Positions 1 through 9,851 of a DNA stretch of 26,562 bases are shown here, piece after piece. Position numbers and translations under genes: made by a program. A model generated the notes under the pieces. It did not search any database and had not been told where the DNA came from. It was given only the letters and a program-made list of their open reading frames with translations. Position 1 is the first letter of the stretch; each line of letters starts with the position of its first letter. The stretch covers positions 1-26,562 of the forward strand of contig VXIS01000478.1 in the NCBI GenBank assembly GCA_008704415.1, written 5' to 3'. This stretch comes from Sphaerosporella brunnea (lineage: Eukaryota > Ascomycota > Pezizomycetes > Pezizales > Pyronemataceae).

Positions 1-348
1 GAGTAAAAGCCGGTAGCTTCGTCGGAAAACTCCATATAAACTCGCGCTGTGACACACTCAGCCTCATAGGTATATCTACTGGCGAATAGGACGCGTTGAG
101 GGAGGGACAAGGGGTTAGCAGATGGCAGATGAACTCAAACCATGTTATTTAGGGCAACGTAAGTAGTATGGGCGTTAAATTCATCGGTTTGTACACGGTC
201 CGGGCGGTTTGATTGTGGTCTTTATGTTTCACTCGAGTGGGCCCGGGGTCGCCTGGGGTTTGATATCCACACGGCATTGTATGTAGCGTTGAATAGTCTC
301 ATTTTTGCAGCCCGGGGTTCGCGAGGTGGTGATGTGATGATATGGAGG

Positions 349-467
349 ATTACGCGCTGTGGGAGATTGCACGCTGTGGAAGATTGCACGCTGTGGAGGG
401 TTGCACGCTGTAGAAGATTGCACCCTGTGGCGAATTGCACGCTGTGGAGGAGTGCAAGCTGTGGAGC
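349..467. repeat. 17-bp minisatellite, about seven units
   Basis: Seven head-to-tail 17-bp units begin at 349, 366, 383, 400, 417, 434 and 451, with a consensus close to ATTGCACGCTGTGGAAG and one to four changes per unit; an eighth degenerate unit may follow at 468. There are no unique spacers between units. The open frames crossing it simply follow the repeat and are not taken as genes. Confidence 0.9.
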
Positions 468-609
468 ATTCCACGCCGCGGCCCATGCATTTCATGGTAC
501 GCTCATAGCTGGCACCGGCGCGTCATCACCCGCCATCCATTCATTCTGTGCGCCCGACGTCTGAATTCACTTTGTCCGTTACAACCGAGATCTTGGGAAC
601 TCTATATTT

Positions 610-893
610 CACCACATAGTGGTATGTGTTATAGTCGAGTAGATGCAGTAGGTTATTAGTAGTATGAACGGGTGTAACAAGATAGAACTAGGGTATGTGT
701 AGCGATACCCTAGGGTTAGAGGTAATTTACCCGCTTGCTTGCGCCTCTTAAAGGATAGAACTAAGCGCCACACTCCGAATCTCGCAATCAACACTGTTAC
801 ACACGCTCTTGACACACCCCGCGTAAACACAGCAACATCTCTTCATCTATACCATCAACAACCTGGTCTTCTTTCTTTCCATCTTCCTTTACC
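610..893 (+). promoter_or_regulatory. Conserved upstream region of family copy 1
   Basis: This stretch aligns with the regions upstream of copies 3 and 4: a block reading TATGAACGGGTGTAACAAGA at 664-683, then a stem-loop with perfect 9-bp arms (CTAGGGTAT at 688-696, ATACCCTAG at 705-713), then the right arm of a second stem-loop (TAGAACTAAGCGC, 736-748) whose left arm has decayed, then a CGCAATCAACACT block near 783. Because distance and order match the other two copies, it is read as a duplicated promoter/5' leader. The broken second stem fits with the downstream gene being a pseudogene. A regulatory role is inferred only from conservation and position. Confidence 0.65.
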
Positions 894-1500
894 ATGGCCG
901 AATCCAGCTCAATGGCCGAATCCAGCTCAATGGCGGGAGCCAGAGCAATTCAGGGACGCGCTGCGGCTGCTGACGGCTCTGGCGCCACTCCCGCTGCAAA
1001 CGGTGAAACCCGTCAAGCCACCGGTATCTAACCACCTGTTACTCTCTACCAAGCCTTGCCTGACAACTACACAATAGTTCCGTCGCCGCCCACCATTCCT
1101 GGGTCTGATACCAGGAAAGCCAAGCGCAAGACCAATTCAAGGCCAAGCACAAGGCCCGGCGCAAGGACAATCGCAAGGTGAACCCACAGTCCCCAACAAC
1201 CAACAGCATTCGCTCTGACATCATCAGCAGAAGGATAGGCAGCAGGAAAAGAAGCCCGCCGCAGTCACCGCGGGATCAGCCTCGGTGTCGTCAGTTCGGC
1301 AAAAGAGTGGGTCCATTTTCCTCGATGTGTGTAATTGTGAAGGCATGGACGTCTCCTGGAATCTCGCCCCCGTTGCCGGCGTCACCTACTCATTTCGCAG
1401 ATCGGCCTCTTCGGCCACTCTCTTCTTTTTTCTTGTTCTCGTGTGGAGGTCGTCACACACAGTCATGGCGATGAGCACAGAGAGGTGCAGCGGAAAGTAA
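894..1500 (+). pseudogene. Family copy 1, broken (nonsense and frameshift)
   Basis: This is a member of the four-copy family best preserved at 9280-9851. ATG at 894 is followed by a perfect 18-bp tandem repeat (894-929, coding MAESSS twice) and an Ala/Gly-rich stretch that matches the family N-terminus (QGR, then ATGI). The frame stops at TAA 1029-1031, exactly where copy 3 has CAA, a C-to-T change. Beyond it the family motif survives as LYQALPDN, followed by a Lys/Arg-rich segment in a shifted frame. The family intron is present at 1178-1227 (50 bp: GTGAAC donor, CTCTGACATC branch-like site, ATCAG acceptor), and exon 2 from 1228 reads into GMDVSWNLAP, the family C-terminal signature. The family stop codon is lost, so that frame runs on to 1500. 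Confidence 0.7.
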
Positions 1501-1977
1501 GGGAATGGCAACGGGAAAAAGCAGGCAAACAAAGAGTGGAGCAGGAAACAAGCAGGGTAATGGCTGATGAACGATGATTGGTGATGAAGGATGATTGGTG
1601 TTGAAGGATGAGGAAAAGAAAGGGTGGAGAAGCGGAAGGGCGCAAATTTAAAGATGGGACAACCATAGAACCTCCCGTCCCCTCAAATGGGCTTGCTCAC
1701 AAAGGCTGCGTGTTTCGGGTCACATTTCGCCGGCTCTAAACAATTGGTCTCCCTATGCATGGATGGCACCCAGACCAAGCGGCGGCGATTGTTGGACAAG
1801 TTCCGTGTTTTGCGAGACGCCGTGCGGTGTGGCCCTGTCACATCCTGCCACGCACGATCAACTCGACCCCGCACCGCGTTCACGTAGTGCACACGCTTCG
1901 AGTTGCGTCGAATTCAGTTGCTGTTCAAACCAGCATTTTTCCGCGCCACATGGCATCACTCCACAACCGCAACAACC

Positions 1978-2378
1978 ATGTCATCCGATTACCCAATCCC
2001 ACTCGGCACGCCTACGGTCCTGCAACGGCTGCTGATAGTGGTGTCGATACCCGGAAACTGTAAGTGGCCCTTCCCGCGCACACGCAGGGCTAGACTGACG
2101 CCGGGCAAACCAGAGAGCCCGCTGCACTTTCGCGTCTGGTCGGACCAGCAGTTGAGCTACCTAGCGGAGGCAGTCGCTGAGAAGCTCGGGGTTGCCACTG
2201 AGAGCATTGGGTTTAAAGACGGACACGAAAACGCGCTTACGACGGTTTTGAGAATCGAAGAGGTACGAATCCCTGCTGTGTAAAGTTGCACGCTGACGCA
2301 CAACCACAGCTGGACCTTTGCGGGGCATGGTTTAACGAGGGGTATGGGCACCGGGTGGAGGCGATTATTCCAGAGTAG
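1978..2378 (+). CDS. Small hypothetical protein, possible ubiquitin-like fold
   Basis: Model join(1978..2262, 2310..2378), 117 aa. The 47-bp intron has a GTACGA donor directly after GAG, a CGCTGACGCA branch-like site and a CCACAG acceptor. Splicing keeps the frame and adds 22 residues ending VEAIIPE before TAG. The central part (HFRVWSDQQLSYLAEAVAEK and on to IGFKDG) has a strand-helix-strand rhythm like a beta-grasp domain, and its AVAEKLG...E helix resembles AVADKLQ...E in the 17378-18564 gene. No named family is recognised. The start is uncertain: an upstream ATG at 1950 in another frame gives a plausible N-terminus, and a textbook intron signal (GTAAGT 2060 to CCAG 2113) lies between, but using it puts the 1978 frame into a stop. 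The leader may therefore be frameshifted. Confidence 0.45.
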
Positions 2379-2424
2379 AGGAGGGGCATGGGCATAGGGT
2401 TGAGGCGGTTATTCTAGCGTGCAA
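2337..2424. repeat. 44-bp tandem duplication at the 3' end of the 1978 gene
   Basis: GAGGGGTATGGGCACCGGGT and following bases at 2337-2380 are repeated with six or seven changes from 2381 to about 2424. The copy lies after the predicted stop codon and out of frame by two, so it duplicates the last exon without extending the protein. Confidence 0.7.
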
Positions 2425-2645
2425 GACGGGTGTGTGTTGACTAGTTGATGCGAAAATGTTGGCCAGCATGCTTTGCGCTGTAACTGCAAGGTTGGACGTG
2501 ACCTATCTACCGATTACTCCCGCGGCTCGCGAGCGCGTGCTTGAACACACAACATGCCAGTTGCTGACGTGCGTACTTTGCTAGTAGCGCCTGTTTAGCC
2601 ACTGTGACGCGATTGCAGGTCGAGCTGATGGCCGCGGAGTGCACC

Positions 2646-3182
2646 CAGGGCTGTCACAAGTCCCGGCCAGTCCGCCTTTGGAGGAGGCCTGAACCCGTTT
2701 GATTCAAACGGGCTTTGAAAATTACGGCCCGTGTGGACCAGGCAATTTTGCACGGGACCCAGGTGACTGAAGGTGCCCATCAGCCTACGCCTCTTCCGAC
2801 CAGAATTTCCTGGGTTAAAGGGCATGATTTGTGAGCACAACGTCAGCAGTTCCGCTCCGTTTTATTCCGACCCTCCTCTGAGCTGTAGTTTTTGGGATAA
2901 ACGTACGCGGGTTCTACCGGTGAAGTCGATTGATTGCAATCGACGCTTTAGCTCCTGCGGAACAAGCACCCAGTGATCAGCGCGTTTAGTCGCCTTGAGT
3001 TTGGCGCGCTGACTGAACCGATCTTGAGCAGCGGTACCCGGGGCCGGCCGGCACCTATCTGAAATCCAGACTTTTCTTACACCGGTCCGGACCTATCAGG
3101 CTTTCCCCATCATCGACCCGATGTGACCCACTCCGTGGGGCCCGGTTTCACCTGGGAGGCGGCCGGACTATTGACAGCCCAG
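2646..3182. mobile_element. hAT-like element, degenerate (copy A)
   Basis: The ends form an imperfect terminal inverted repeat: CAGGGCTGTCACAAGTCCCG at the left and, read on the minus strand, CTGGGCTGTCAATAGTCCGG at the right. GGCCGG-rich subterminal sequence adjoins. The stretch at 2694-2765 (CCCGTTTGATTCAAACGGGC onwards, then GTGGACCAGGCAATTTTG) recurs at 7233-7300 inside the better preserved element at 7190-7942, and the right ends match too, so both belong to one family. CAGGG(T/G)TG-type ends followed by GGCCGG are typical of hAT elements; that assignment is by resemblance. No transposase frame remains and no clear 8-bp target duplication is visible. Confidence 0.55.
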
Positions 3183-3197
3183 ATTCGTCTGGACATC

Positions 3198-3658
3198 ACG
3201 GCCGCATGCGATCGGACCGCGTCAAAGGGACGCGCTCCCGGTGCTGACGCTGATGACGCTTCTGGCGCGACTGCCGCTGCTGACGCTTCTGGCGCGACTC
3301 TATCTACCTCGGCCACTCTACTGACCACCAACCAATAGTTCCCTCGCCACAGCCAAGAAACCGTTGAAACGCAAGGGCCAGCACAAGAACAGGGTTAACC
3401 CCCAGACCGCGACAACGAAGAACATTCGCTCTGACATCATCACCATAACCATCATCCCGAAAATGACAATTCTCGCAAGGTCCCCAATCTCACGGGATGA
3501 TTGCGACCGGGTTCGTGTCACTCGACGGGCAACAGACTGGCTCGCAGCCACCCCGGAAGCGGCGTTGGTGGTTCAGGAAAACAAGAGGGTCCATTCACGT
3601 CGATGTGTACGGTCATGCAGGCATGAGCATCACCTGGAATGCTTGCGGAGTCAGCTAA
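3198..3658 (+). pseudogene. Family copy 2, broken (lost start codon, stops, lost splice site)
   Basis: The sequence from about 3190 aligns with the start of copy 4: GACATCACGGCCGCATGCGA here against the copy-4 leader and ATGGCCGCAT, so the initiator has become ACG (3198-3200). An Ala/Asp-rich N-terminus follows (GADADDASGAT, then ADASGAT), then the family PLYRALPDN region disrupted by frameshifts, a basic stretch, and the intron donor GTTAAC at 3394 with a CTCTGACATC branch-like site, but the acceptor CAG has become ACC. Exon 2 retains ENDNSRKVP and ends in GMSITWNACGVS before TAA at 3656-3658. Immediately upstream lies the right end of the hAT-like element instead of the family promoter. It is clearly non-functional in family terms. 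Confidence 0.7.
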
Positions 3659-3798
3659 TGGATGTATGGGTAAAGGCGTAACTACCGCCAGGGTTGAGGA
3701 TGGTCGTGTGGACATGGTGAGTGGTAGTTGAATTATAGGTGGAGGGAGACGGCCGTCATGCACGGGTCTGGCGAAAAAAATTGCCGGCGGGTGCATGC

Positions 3799-4563
3799 CT
3801 ACATAGCAGCGCTGTTCCGATAGATAGATGCAAGCCTTCTCAGTGAGAGCAGAATAAAAAGCAGGAAGTTTATATCGCTGCGCACAATGTCCATTTCAAT
3901 ATTATGAATACGGTTCGCCATCATCGTCCTCAGCGCACTCAATACCTGATTCAAATTCCCGCTGTTTCCAAAATACCTCTGCGCAGCTACTGGAGACCCC
4001 TCGGCTTCCATGGGTCTGTGGCTATAAACCCCAAACATGTCAACACAACACAACACAGAAAGTTGGAAGGGAAAGCACCTACCCGTCCAGTCCAGTTTGC
4101 ATGGCATATACCCCGGGCTCAGGAAACACTTGAGGTGTAAGATCCTGATACGTATCATCGAAGCATCACAATCCGCCAAGGCAGCGGCCGAGTTCGCCAG
4201 CGCCTCCTCAACGGAAAACCAATTGAACCGGTCTTCCTGGTCGTCGACGTTATGTGGTAGCCTCATCGCTGCCAGCCAAACACGATGTCGAAATCTTGCT
4301 CGGACCTGGTGGCGACGCACCAACCCCGCCTCGATTCTTAGTAGCGCCAGCCGGTCAAGAGCTACCCGACTCAGCAGCGCTGTCTTGTGCGCTCTCCAAA
4401 CCCGATATATGATCGCACTCGCATGCCGCAATGCCCGTACCTGCGTGCTTACTGCCGGGCCGATGTCGTCTTCCTCTCTGTGCATCATCGCCGCGATGAT
4501 GGAGAGGAGTATTTTCACTGAGAGCGTTCCGAAGGCCGTGGTTGTGCCGGGGTTGGGAGGCAT
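3799..4563 (-). CDS. Hypothetical protein, helix-rich
   Basis: Reading from ATG at 4563, the frame is open for 254 codons even without splicing. A likely 90-bp intron lies at 4022-4111 (GTATAT donor, GTTGACAT branch-like site, TTTATAG acceptor). It is a multiple of three, contains the one compositionally odd stretch (Cys/Phe/Val-rich), and its removal joins FLSPG to HRPMEAEG for a 224-aa product, complement(join(3799..4021, 4112..4563)). The protein is rich in Ala, Arg and Leu with probable long helices (about residues 35-100 and the last 60). There is no signal peptide and no recognised domain. An antisense frame at 4037-4570 is also open, but this strand has the better start and a coherent intron. 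The function is unknown. Confidence 0.5.
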   Translation of the reverse strand: MPPNPGTTTAFGTLSVKILLSIIAAMMHREEDDIGPAVSTQVRALRHASAIIYRVWRAHKTALLSRVALDRLALLRIEAGLVRRHQVRARFRHRVWLAAMRLPHNVDDQEDRFNWFSVEEALANSAAALADCDASMIRIRILHLKCFLSPGYMPCKLDWTGRCFPFQLSVLCCVDMFGVYSHRPMEAEGSPVAAQRYFGNSGNLNQVLSALRTMMANRIHNIEMDIVRSDINFLLFILLSLRRLASIYRNSAAM

Positions 4564-4569
4564 GCTGTG

Positions 4570-6810
4570 AGATATTCTGGGAGATGAGAGACTGACAGAG
4601 CTTGGGTGATATTTACACTACTGCTTGGGGGTAGAATTGTACCCTACGGTGGAGAGGTTAGGGTGCATATCCAATATCTGCCGAGGCATAACCCCAATCA
4701 CTCTCACTGTTCCTGCAGCTTGTTTCCCGTCTTCCAGAACGCGCAGCGTCAGCACAACGAATCATAGCCAGTCCGCACTATCACTACCCGGATGGGTAGG
4801 GCTCCGCGTCCACCTTTTCATATCTATCTGGCCGCATGTGAACAGCCAGTCTCACGCGTGGGGTATCCGTCCGGAAGCGCAAGATGACATCCGTGGTCTC
4901 CTGTCTACCCCCTTGAGACATGATGTATCAGGAACATGAGCAGCTGCAAGTGACAATTCTAGCATTGTCAGGCCAAGTCCGCAAAGAGCCGCATGCACTG
5001 TTGCGTGCCGTTTATTCTCGCTGGAATTCGCTCGGTTGCTCATGCAGAAACATGAACCATATGGTGCATCATCATGTTCACACCCGACAAAAGCCTTTCA
5101 ACCTCACCACGTCACCACGCCTACCGCAATTGTGCAGCATGTCGCTAAGGCAGCACATCGCGCCACGAGCGCAAGTGCCACAACGGGTGCAATGAAAAAA
5201 AGAACAGCACGCAAGCGATGACACCTACGCTCTCCATTGCTCCATGCTGACAGGAATGCGATTCCGATAAGCATTTCATTCCGGAAATACGAAGCTTTGT
5301 AATCTGAATGCGCCGTTACAGGCCAACGTAGACATGCTGGGCCACATCATGCGCATTGTGGTCGCCAGGCCCCTCAAACCAACCAGTGGTGTTGTGGTAG
5401 TCGGTGATAACTGCCCACGCACTTGCCAGCCAACTTCAACCAGCGCCTGCACCCAGCAGCGTTGATGCAAGCTGACAGCTGCAATTCAGGCGGCCCTGCG
5501 ACAGGGTGAGCGCGTCGGGGTAAAATCTATCGCTTCCGCAATCACGGGTTCCCCCCCCCGCACGTCATGGTCACGATGGACAATGGGACAATGGCCAAAT
5601 GCCTCGTGTTGGGCTCGACTCAGATCCAAGGGCATATGTGACGAATCCGCCGTGCCATCAGCGACCGTCTGTGGCGAGTTTTACGATGGGAAAAGCGGTG
5701 CATTTTAGTGGCACGCGAAAGGGTTCATGGAAACGTGGTTCTGTCTCTCTTACAACGGTTGCCGAGGCGTTGCGTGGGCCGTTTTGTCAACCACAGGTAA
5801 ACAATCGTGATGTATTGCCTGCGACGCAGCTCAAAATTCCTACGTCTTTCATTGTGCGCGCGACCGGGACTGCAAAGACTTTATCACGGGGCGTATTGCG
5901 TGTACAGATGGTCTAATACAGAGTTTTGTCACGGTCAAACAATCCCACGAGAATCCCAAGTGCTTAAGATAGAGCGAGAAATGAGAGTGATGCGAGGCAA
6001 CAAGCTAGGAGTGATTGCTGGCTTGAATTGAACAATCGATGCCCGCATTCCTCTCCCCGGCTTCAACCTCAACCCCATCTTGCATCAACAATCCCAAGAT
6101 GATAGGCCATCTCCTTCTTTCTCGGTTGCCTCGCAGCTTGTCTGAGGAGTCCACCAACCAGCCGCCCATCCGTTCATTTTCATTACATGGCAGGTTTTTC
6201 CACCCGAACAACCGCATAGATGTTAGACTCCTTTTCTTTTTCCTTTCTCCCAGGATTGCAACAACCACTGTCCTGTCACCCCTACACGACAGAAACCGCG
6301 TTGGGGATTCGTGTTCGGGATACCGGTCTTCAGCGATGGTTGGTCCAAGTAGCACATCAACGCTGCGAGTTTGTACCGCGGTTGAACCGAAATTCCAGCC
6401 CAATGCTTCATCTGAAACAGCTGTTGTGACCGGGACCAGAGGCTTAGGAAAAACCACTACCACGTATATTCTAGCGGTGACGAGAATCAACATCGAAAAC
6501 CTGCAGTTGCATAGTGACTCACCAATTCGTCCGGACAGAAACCGAGTGAGGCAACACTGGGCTCAGCATTGCGAAGCAGCAGCGAGAGTCAACACTAAAT
6601 CACAGGTATCTGGTCTTGTGAGCGGGTTGCGCGATTGCACACACACTCCGGAGCTGAGGCTCGATTATAAAGGCCTCACAGTACACTGCGGGCACCAATA
6701 CCAGTGCGACCACTGCAAAGCTTCTCCGAGAACGGAAACGCTCGAAACATGGTATTCATTTACATCCCTTTCTAAACATTAAGGAGCATGGGAGCTGACT
6801 CAGGTCCACG
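4570..6810. other. No confidently assigned gene
   Basis: Several short frames are open here but none shows a recognisable motif. The best are 4920-5052 (plus), 5599-5916 (plus, 105 aa) and 6039-6782 (plus, 247 aa). The last is overlapped by a 162-codon minus frame at 6005-6493, so openness alone does not decide the strand. Its GTRGLGKTTTT stretch resembles a P-loop but lacks the other NTPase motifs. A run of nine C occurs at about 5551. The region may hold unrecognised exons. Confidence 0.3.
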
Positions 6811-7189
6811 GCTTTGAGCATCGCAATGCACCCAATCACCGGAATGGTGGTGTTAACAGAGGTTTCCCGGTGTGCTAGGTCGGATATCACCGCAGGCTCA
6901 CTTACGTGACGTCTTGAGGGAGCCAGATGCATTTCGGGGCTTGACTGAGAGTCACAGTACTACGAAATTTCCTGCCAGTCTTCCTCCCGAGTCATCACCA
7001 GTCATAGAGCTGAATGGGTCACAACGGCCAAGGAGTACAAAGAAGGCCAGCCCCCACTCTGCACACGTTGTCAATCAGGTACTACGAGTTATGACGGGAG
7101 GCCCAGTTTTCAGCCCATTGCAATGCCCCCAATCACCGGAGTAGCGTTGTTAACACCACGTGTCCAAGCTATGAAAAGGCGGGTGTCAC

Positions 7190-7942
7190 CAGGGCAGCGA
7201 ATAGGCCGGCCAATCCGGCTTTCGGCGAGGTCTAAACCCGTTTGAATTGAAACGGCTTTTCAAATCGAGGCCCGTTTGGACCAGGCATTTTGGACCGAGA
7301 TCCAGGTACCCACGGGCGCCGGATGGGCTGCGTGACATACAGCCGCCCACCGGGCCGCCAGGCACCCGAACTATCTACCATTGTTTTAAATAATACAAGA
7401 ACCCTGAGACGACGTCAAACTGAGTCCCCCACAACCTGCAATCATTCCACCCAAAACCCACTAGTCATTGCATCTCCGCTGCCAGAGTTTCCAAATCGCT
7501 CAACATACGTTCGACCTTGTCGATCTGCGAGCCCAAACCATACATAAGAGCCAAGAGCCTGGCGCGCCCAGGGCGTGAGGCATTGGATTGCGTCGATGAC
7601 ATCGTCCCCGAGCGAAGCTCGCTGATCAGCAATTCCCAAGCGGTCAGCTGGGTATTTCTTGCGAAATTTCCCTCCCGCAAATGAGACCGCCACATGAATA
7701 CGTCCTCGTCGACCACCGGCTCGGGATGCCGATGTTTCGACCTCTCAGTGCGTTCGGAGATTGCCCCGTGATCGGCACGATCGGCATACCGGCACAACCG
7801 GCACCTAAAGGCGCCTGTCAGGCATCCAGACATTGACAACGTCGCTCGGAGCCTATCCGACAAGCGCGACACGCGCCCCCGCCGGGCCTACTTTGTGGGG
7901 CCCCGTTTGCCCCGCGGGCCGGCCCGTCTATTGGCACCCCTG
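7190..7942. mobile_element. hAT-like element (copy B), 753 bp, with degenerate 8-bp target duplication
   Basis: The left end reads CAGGGCAGCGAATAGGCCGG and the right end, on the minus strand, reads CAGGGGTGCCAATAGACGGG, forming terminal inverted repeats with GGCCGG subterminal sequence. Flanking 8-mers GGTGTCAC (7182-7189) and GATGGCAC (7943-7950) match at 6 of 8, as expected for an aged hAT target duplication. The sister tandem unit reads GGATATCACCGCAGG with no element, confirming the insertion point. Subterminal sequence at 7233-7300 is shared with the 2646-3182 element. The only long frame inside is the minus-strand one ending at 7465; it is not recognisable as a hAT transposase, so the element is probably non-autonomous. 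Confidence 0.7.
7465..7836 (-). CDS. Hypothetical frame inside the hAT-like element
   Basis: From ATG at 7836 the frame encodes 123 residues; the upstream extension to 7872 has only GTG. Near the N-terminus is FRCRLCRYADRADHG followed about 12 residues on by KHRH, so Cys-x2-Cys and a His pair are present, but the spacing (about 20) is longer than a classic C2H2 finger. The C-terminal third (WELLISELRSG, then MYGLGSQIDKVERMLSDL) looks helical and possibly coiled-coil. It lies wholly between the element's inverted repeats, so it is either a much-shortened transposase derivative or captured sequence. The sister element at 2646-3182 lacks it. No function is assigned. Confidence 0.35.
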   Translation of the reverse strand, partial: SMSGCLTGAFRCRLCRYADRADHGAISERTERSKHRHPEPVVDEDVFMWRSHLREGNFARNTQLTAWELLISELRSGTMSSTQSNASRPGRARLLALMYGLGSQIDKVERMLSDLETLAAEMQ

Positions 7943-8328
7943 GATGGCACCGCACGCTCACTTGCGTGCCATCTCGAGACCGAATGTCGCTGAGCCACAA
8001 CATCTCCGCCCGGGACTCCTCTCGAGACATCACCAGTCATAGAGCCCAATGGGTCGCTAGTGTTGTCAACGGCCAGCCGAAAACGCCGGGCCAGGGGTCC
8101 CTGACGGATCAAGACCCAACAAGCGCTACCGCTGCGGTTTCCCAATTGACAACACTCGAGCACAGGGGGTCACCGCTGCAGGAAACTGGTGAACCTCGCC
8201 TAGATATATTATGAGGGAATGATGTTTGAGAAGGAAGGCTTTGATGGGTGGAACTGCAATCACTGTCACGGTAGCTTGTAGGACCAAGTTGTAGAATGGA
8301 TTTTTAAACCTTCCGTATTGTAGCAGAC

Positions 8329-9060
8329 CTAAATGCATTGTGGTGTCGGCACACGGCACAGGACCCTTGTAGCGATGCCCGTATTATGGATTACATACTG
8401 AAACATCTCCCTGCTTCCTTGTTGTTGTTCGTTGCCGTGCATTGCATTGTCACCAAGACGTGAGCGGATAACACCCAATACACCATCCCGTAACGGTGTC
8501 TTAGAACCCAGACGTAGTAGGGACGGTTGATTTTCGTAGAGTGCTTGCACGTATGTCATTTTCCAAATTGCAGGTGGTACGCAGTAAAATTCTGTAGGTT
8601 CCCATGCCCACAATACCAGCCACCATGCCGGCAGGCTAAACTGTAGGTCTACGGACTTATATCCGGTGGAGGATAGACCATAGAGACTCTTCTCTCCAAA
8701 GTACCTCCACCTCAAGGCGACCAGTTAGATCCCATTCCCGTCGACATCTTCCAACTCGAAACGCACGGCTGGACGGAAGAAGGAAGTGCCAGGGGAGTAG
8801 GGCCTGGATTTAATTGCTGCCATGTAAGGTTTTTCTTGTATCCTCTTGGAATCGTCATCACTCGCAAGTTCGGAGTCACTGTGACCGATAAATGCGTCCA
8901 GCTCCACAATCCACTCCTGCTGAATTCGACTAGCACAATCTCGGTTCAGTCTCGAAGGAGACTAGGACTTCATTGCAAAGGCAACGGCATCGACCCAGAA
9001 ATTTTCGGGGTTTAGATCCGGGTGGAACATTTTGCCGCCGCTTTGTTGAAAGTAATCGTA
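8329..9060 (-). pseudogene. Decayed or intron-split coding frame, unrecognised
   Basis: One minus-strand frame reads protein-like sequence over most of this stretch: YDYFQQSGGKMFHPDLNPEN up to a TAG near 8968, then IQQEWIVELDAFIGHSDSEL, SFFRPAVRFELEDVDGNGI to a TAA near 8726, then ALRWRYFGEKSLYGL and WWLVLWAWEPTEFYCVPP on to TAG at 8329. Two in-frame stops split it, and no convincing intron of normal length removes either. Composition (aromatic and acidic, with few repeats) suggests a former real gene. The beginning is not visible, since a TGA precedes the first segment. No family was recognised. Confidence 0.35.
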
Positions 9061-9279
9061 TACTCGTCAAATCCGAAAGACTTGGGACTCCGGAAAATCC
9101 GGACATCGACATGCTGTCAGCGCTTAGACAGAGGTAACCGGTAAGCGACTATAGTCCACTATAGGACGTTTCCGAGGCAACAAACCACACCAGTCGCCAG
9201 GCCTGACGCGGAATATTTATTGCGGAGCCAGACACCCATAGCAACCTCCACAAGACAAGACAAAACACGATATAGTCTC

Positions 9280-9851
9280 CTAAGACGTCGATCCACCAAA
9301 TGAGAAGGTAACTGCAGAAACAGCGCCATTGGGGTTGAGATTCCAGGCAATGTCCATCCCTTGATAATTGGGCACATCGACGTTAATGGACCTGGTGTTT
9401 CGTTGAACCGCCGGCGCCGAAGACGATCCCAGGGTGGCTGCGAGCCCGTTGTCGGAAGCACTGGTGTCGCTCTTGAGCTTGGGAACCTTCCGAGGATTGT
9501 CATTTTTGATAGGCATCTGCTGATGATGTCAGACCGAATGCTCTTTGTTGTCGGGGTCAGGGGATTAACCTTGGCCTTGCGCTTCCGCTTGGGCATGCGC
9601 TTGTGTGTCTTGAAATCGTCGGACTCACCTGACTCTGGAATCCACGGCACTGTTGTGTGATTGTCAGGCAAGGCTCGGTAGAGTGGAAGAGGTAGTTGGA
9701 TACCGGTAGCTGGAGAGGTTTCACCGGCCGCAGCGGGAGTCACAACCACAGCATCGTCAGGAGCGTCAGCAGCCGCAGCAGCAACCGAAGCGTCAGGAGC
9801 AGCAGCATCCACAGGGCGTCCCTGAATGAAGCTGCGAATGAATGTGGTCAT
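9280..9851 (-). CDS. Family copy 3, intact; basic, probably nuclear protein of unknown function
   Basis: Model complement(join(9280..9519, 9570..9851)), 173 aa. It begins MTTFIRSFIQGR, followed by an Ala/Asp-rich low-complexity stretch (about residues 14-45), the family block LPLPLYRALPDN (about 52-64), and a Lys/Arg cluster KRMPKRKRKAK (84-94) that looks like a nuclear localisation signal. The 50-bp intron (GTTAAT donor, GTCTGACATC branch-like site, ATCAG acceptor) lies just after that cluster. Exon 2 encodes NDNPRKVPKLKSD, a Ser/Ala linker, and the C-terminal signature NVDVPNYQGMDIAWNLNPNG ending in a Ser/Gly tail. The same intron position in all four copies supports the model. No known family was recognised. 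Its upstream region is conserved with copies 1 and 4, so expression control has probably been copied along with the gene. Confidence 0.7.

Larger units (their letters stand above)
6818..8068. repeat. Diverged tandem duplication, second unit split by a hAT-like insertion
   Basis: Unit 1 (6818-7112) and unit 2 (7113-7189 plus 7951-8068) align in order: TGCAATGCCCCCAATCACCGG-type starts (6825, 7120), GTTGTTAACA, then CACCGCAGGCTCACTTACGT (6890) against CACCGCACGCTCACTTGCGT (7948), and CATCACCAGTCATAGAGC (6992, 8027). The break in unit 2 coincides exactly with the ends of the 7190-7942 element, so unit 1 preserves the pre-insertion site. Confidence 0.75.

Noticed and set aside
349..467. CRISPR-like array
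   Set aside because: Units are 17 bp, contiguous and without spacers: a minisatellite in a eukaryotic setting.
1178..1240. Programmed +1 frameshift in the four-copy family
   Set aside because: The conserved frame change is explained by a 50-bp intron with donor, branch-like site and acceptor in the same place in the copies.
2060..2113. 54-bp intron with textbook GTAAGT and CCAG in the small ubiquitin-like candidate
   Set aside because: Removing it puts a TAG at the junction in the chosen frame, and other upstream frames do not join in phase; retained as a note on start uncertainty.
4022..4082. 61-bp intron (GTAGGT donor) in the 3799-4563 gene
   Set aside because: It shifts the frame into an early stop, whereas the 90-bp intron with the same acceptor preserves the frame.
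6420..6460. P-loop-like GTRGLGKTTTT in the 6039-6782 frame
   Set aside because: No Walker B or other NTPase motif follows, and the opposite strand is equally open.
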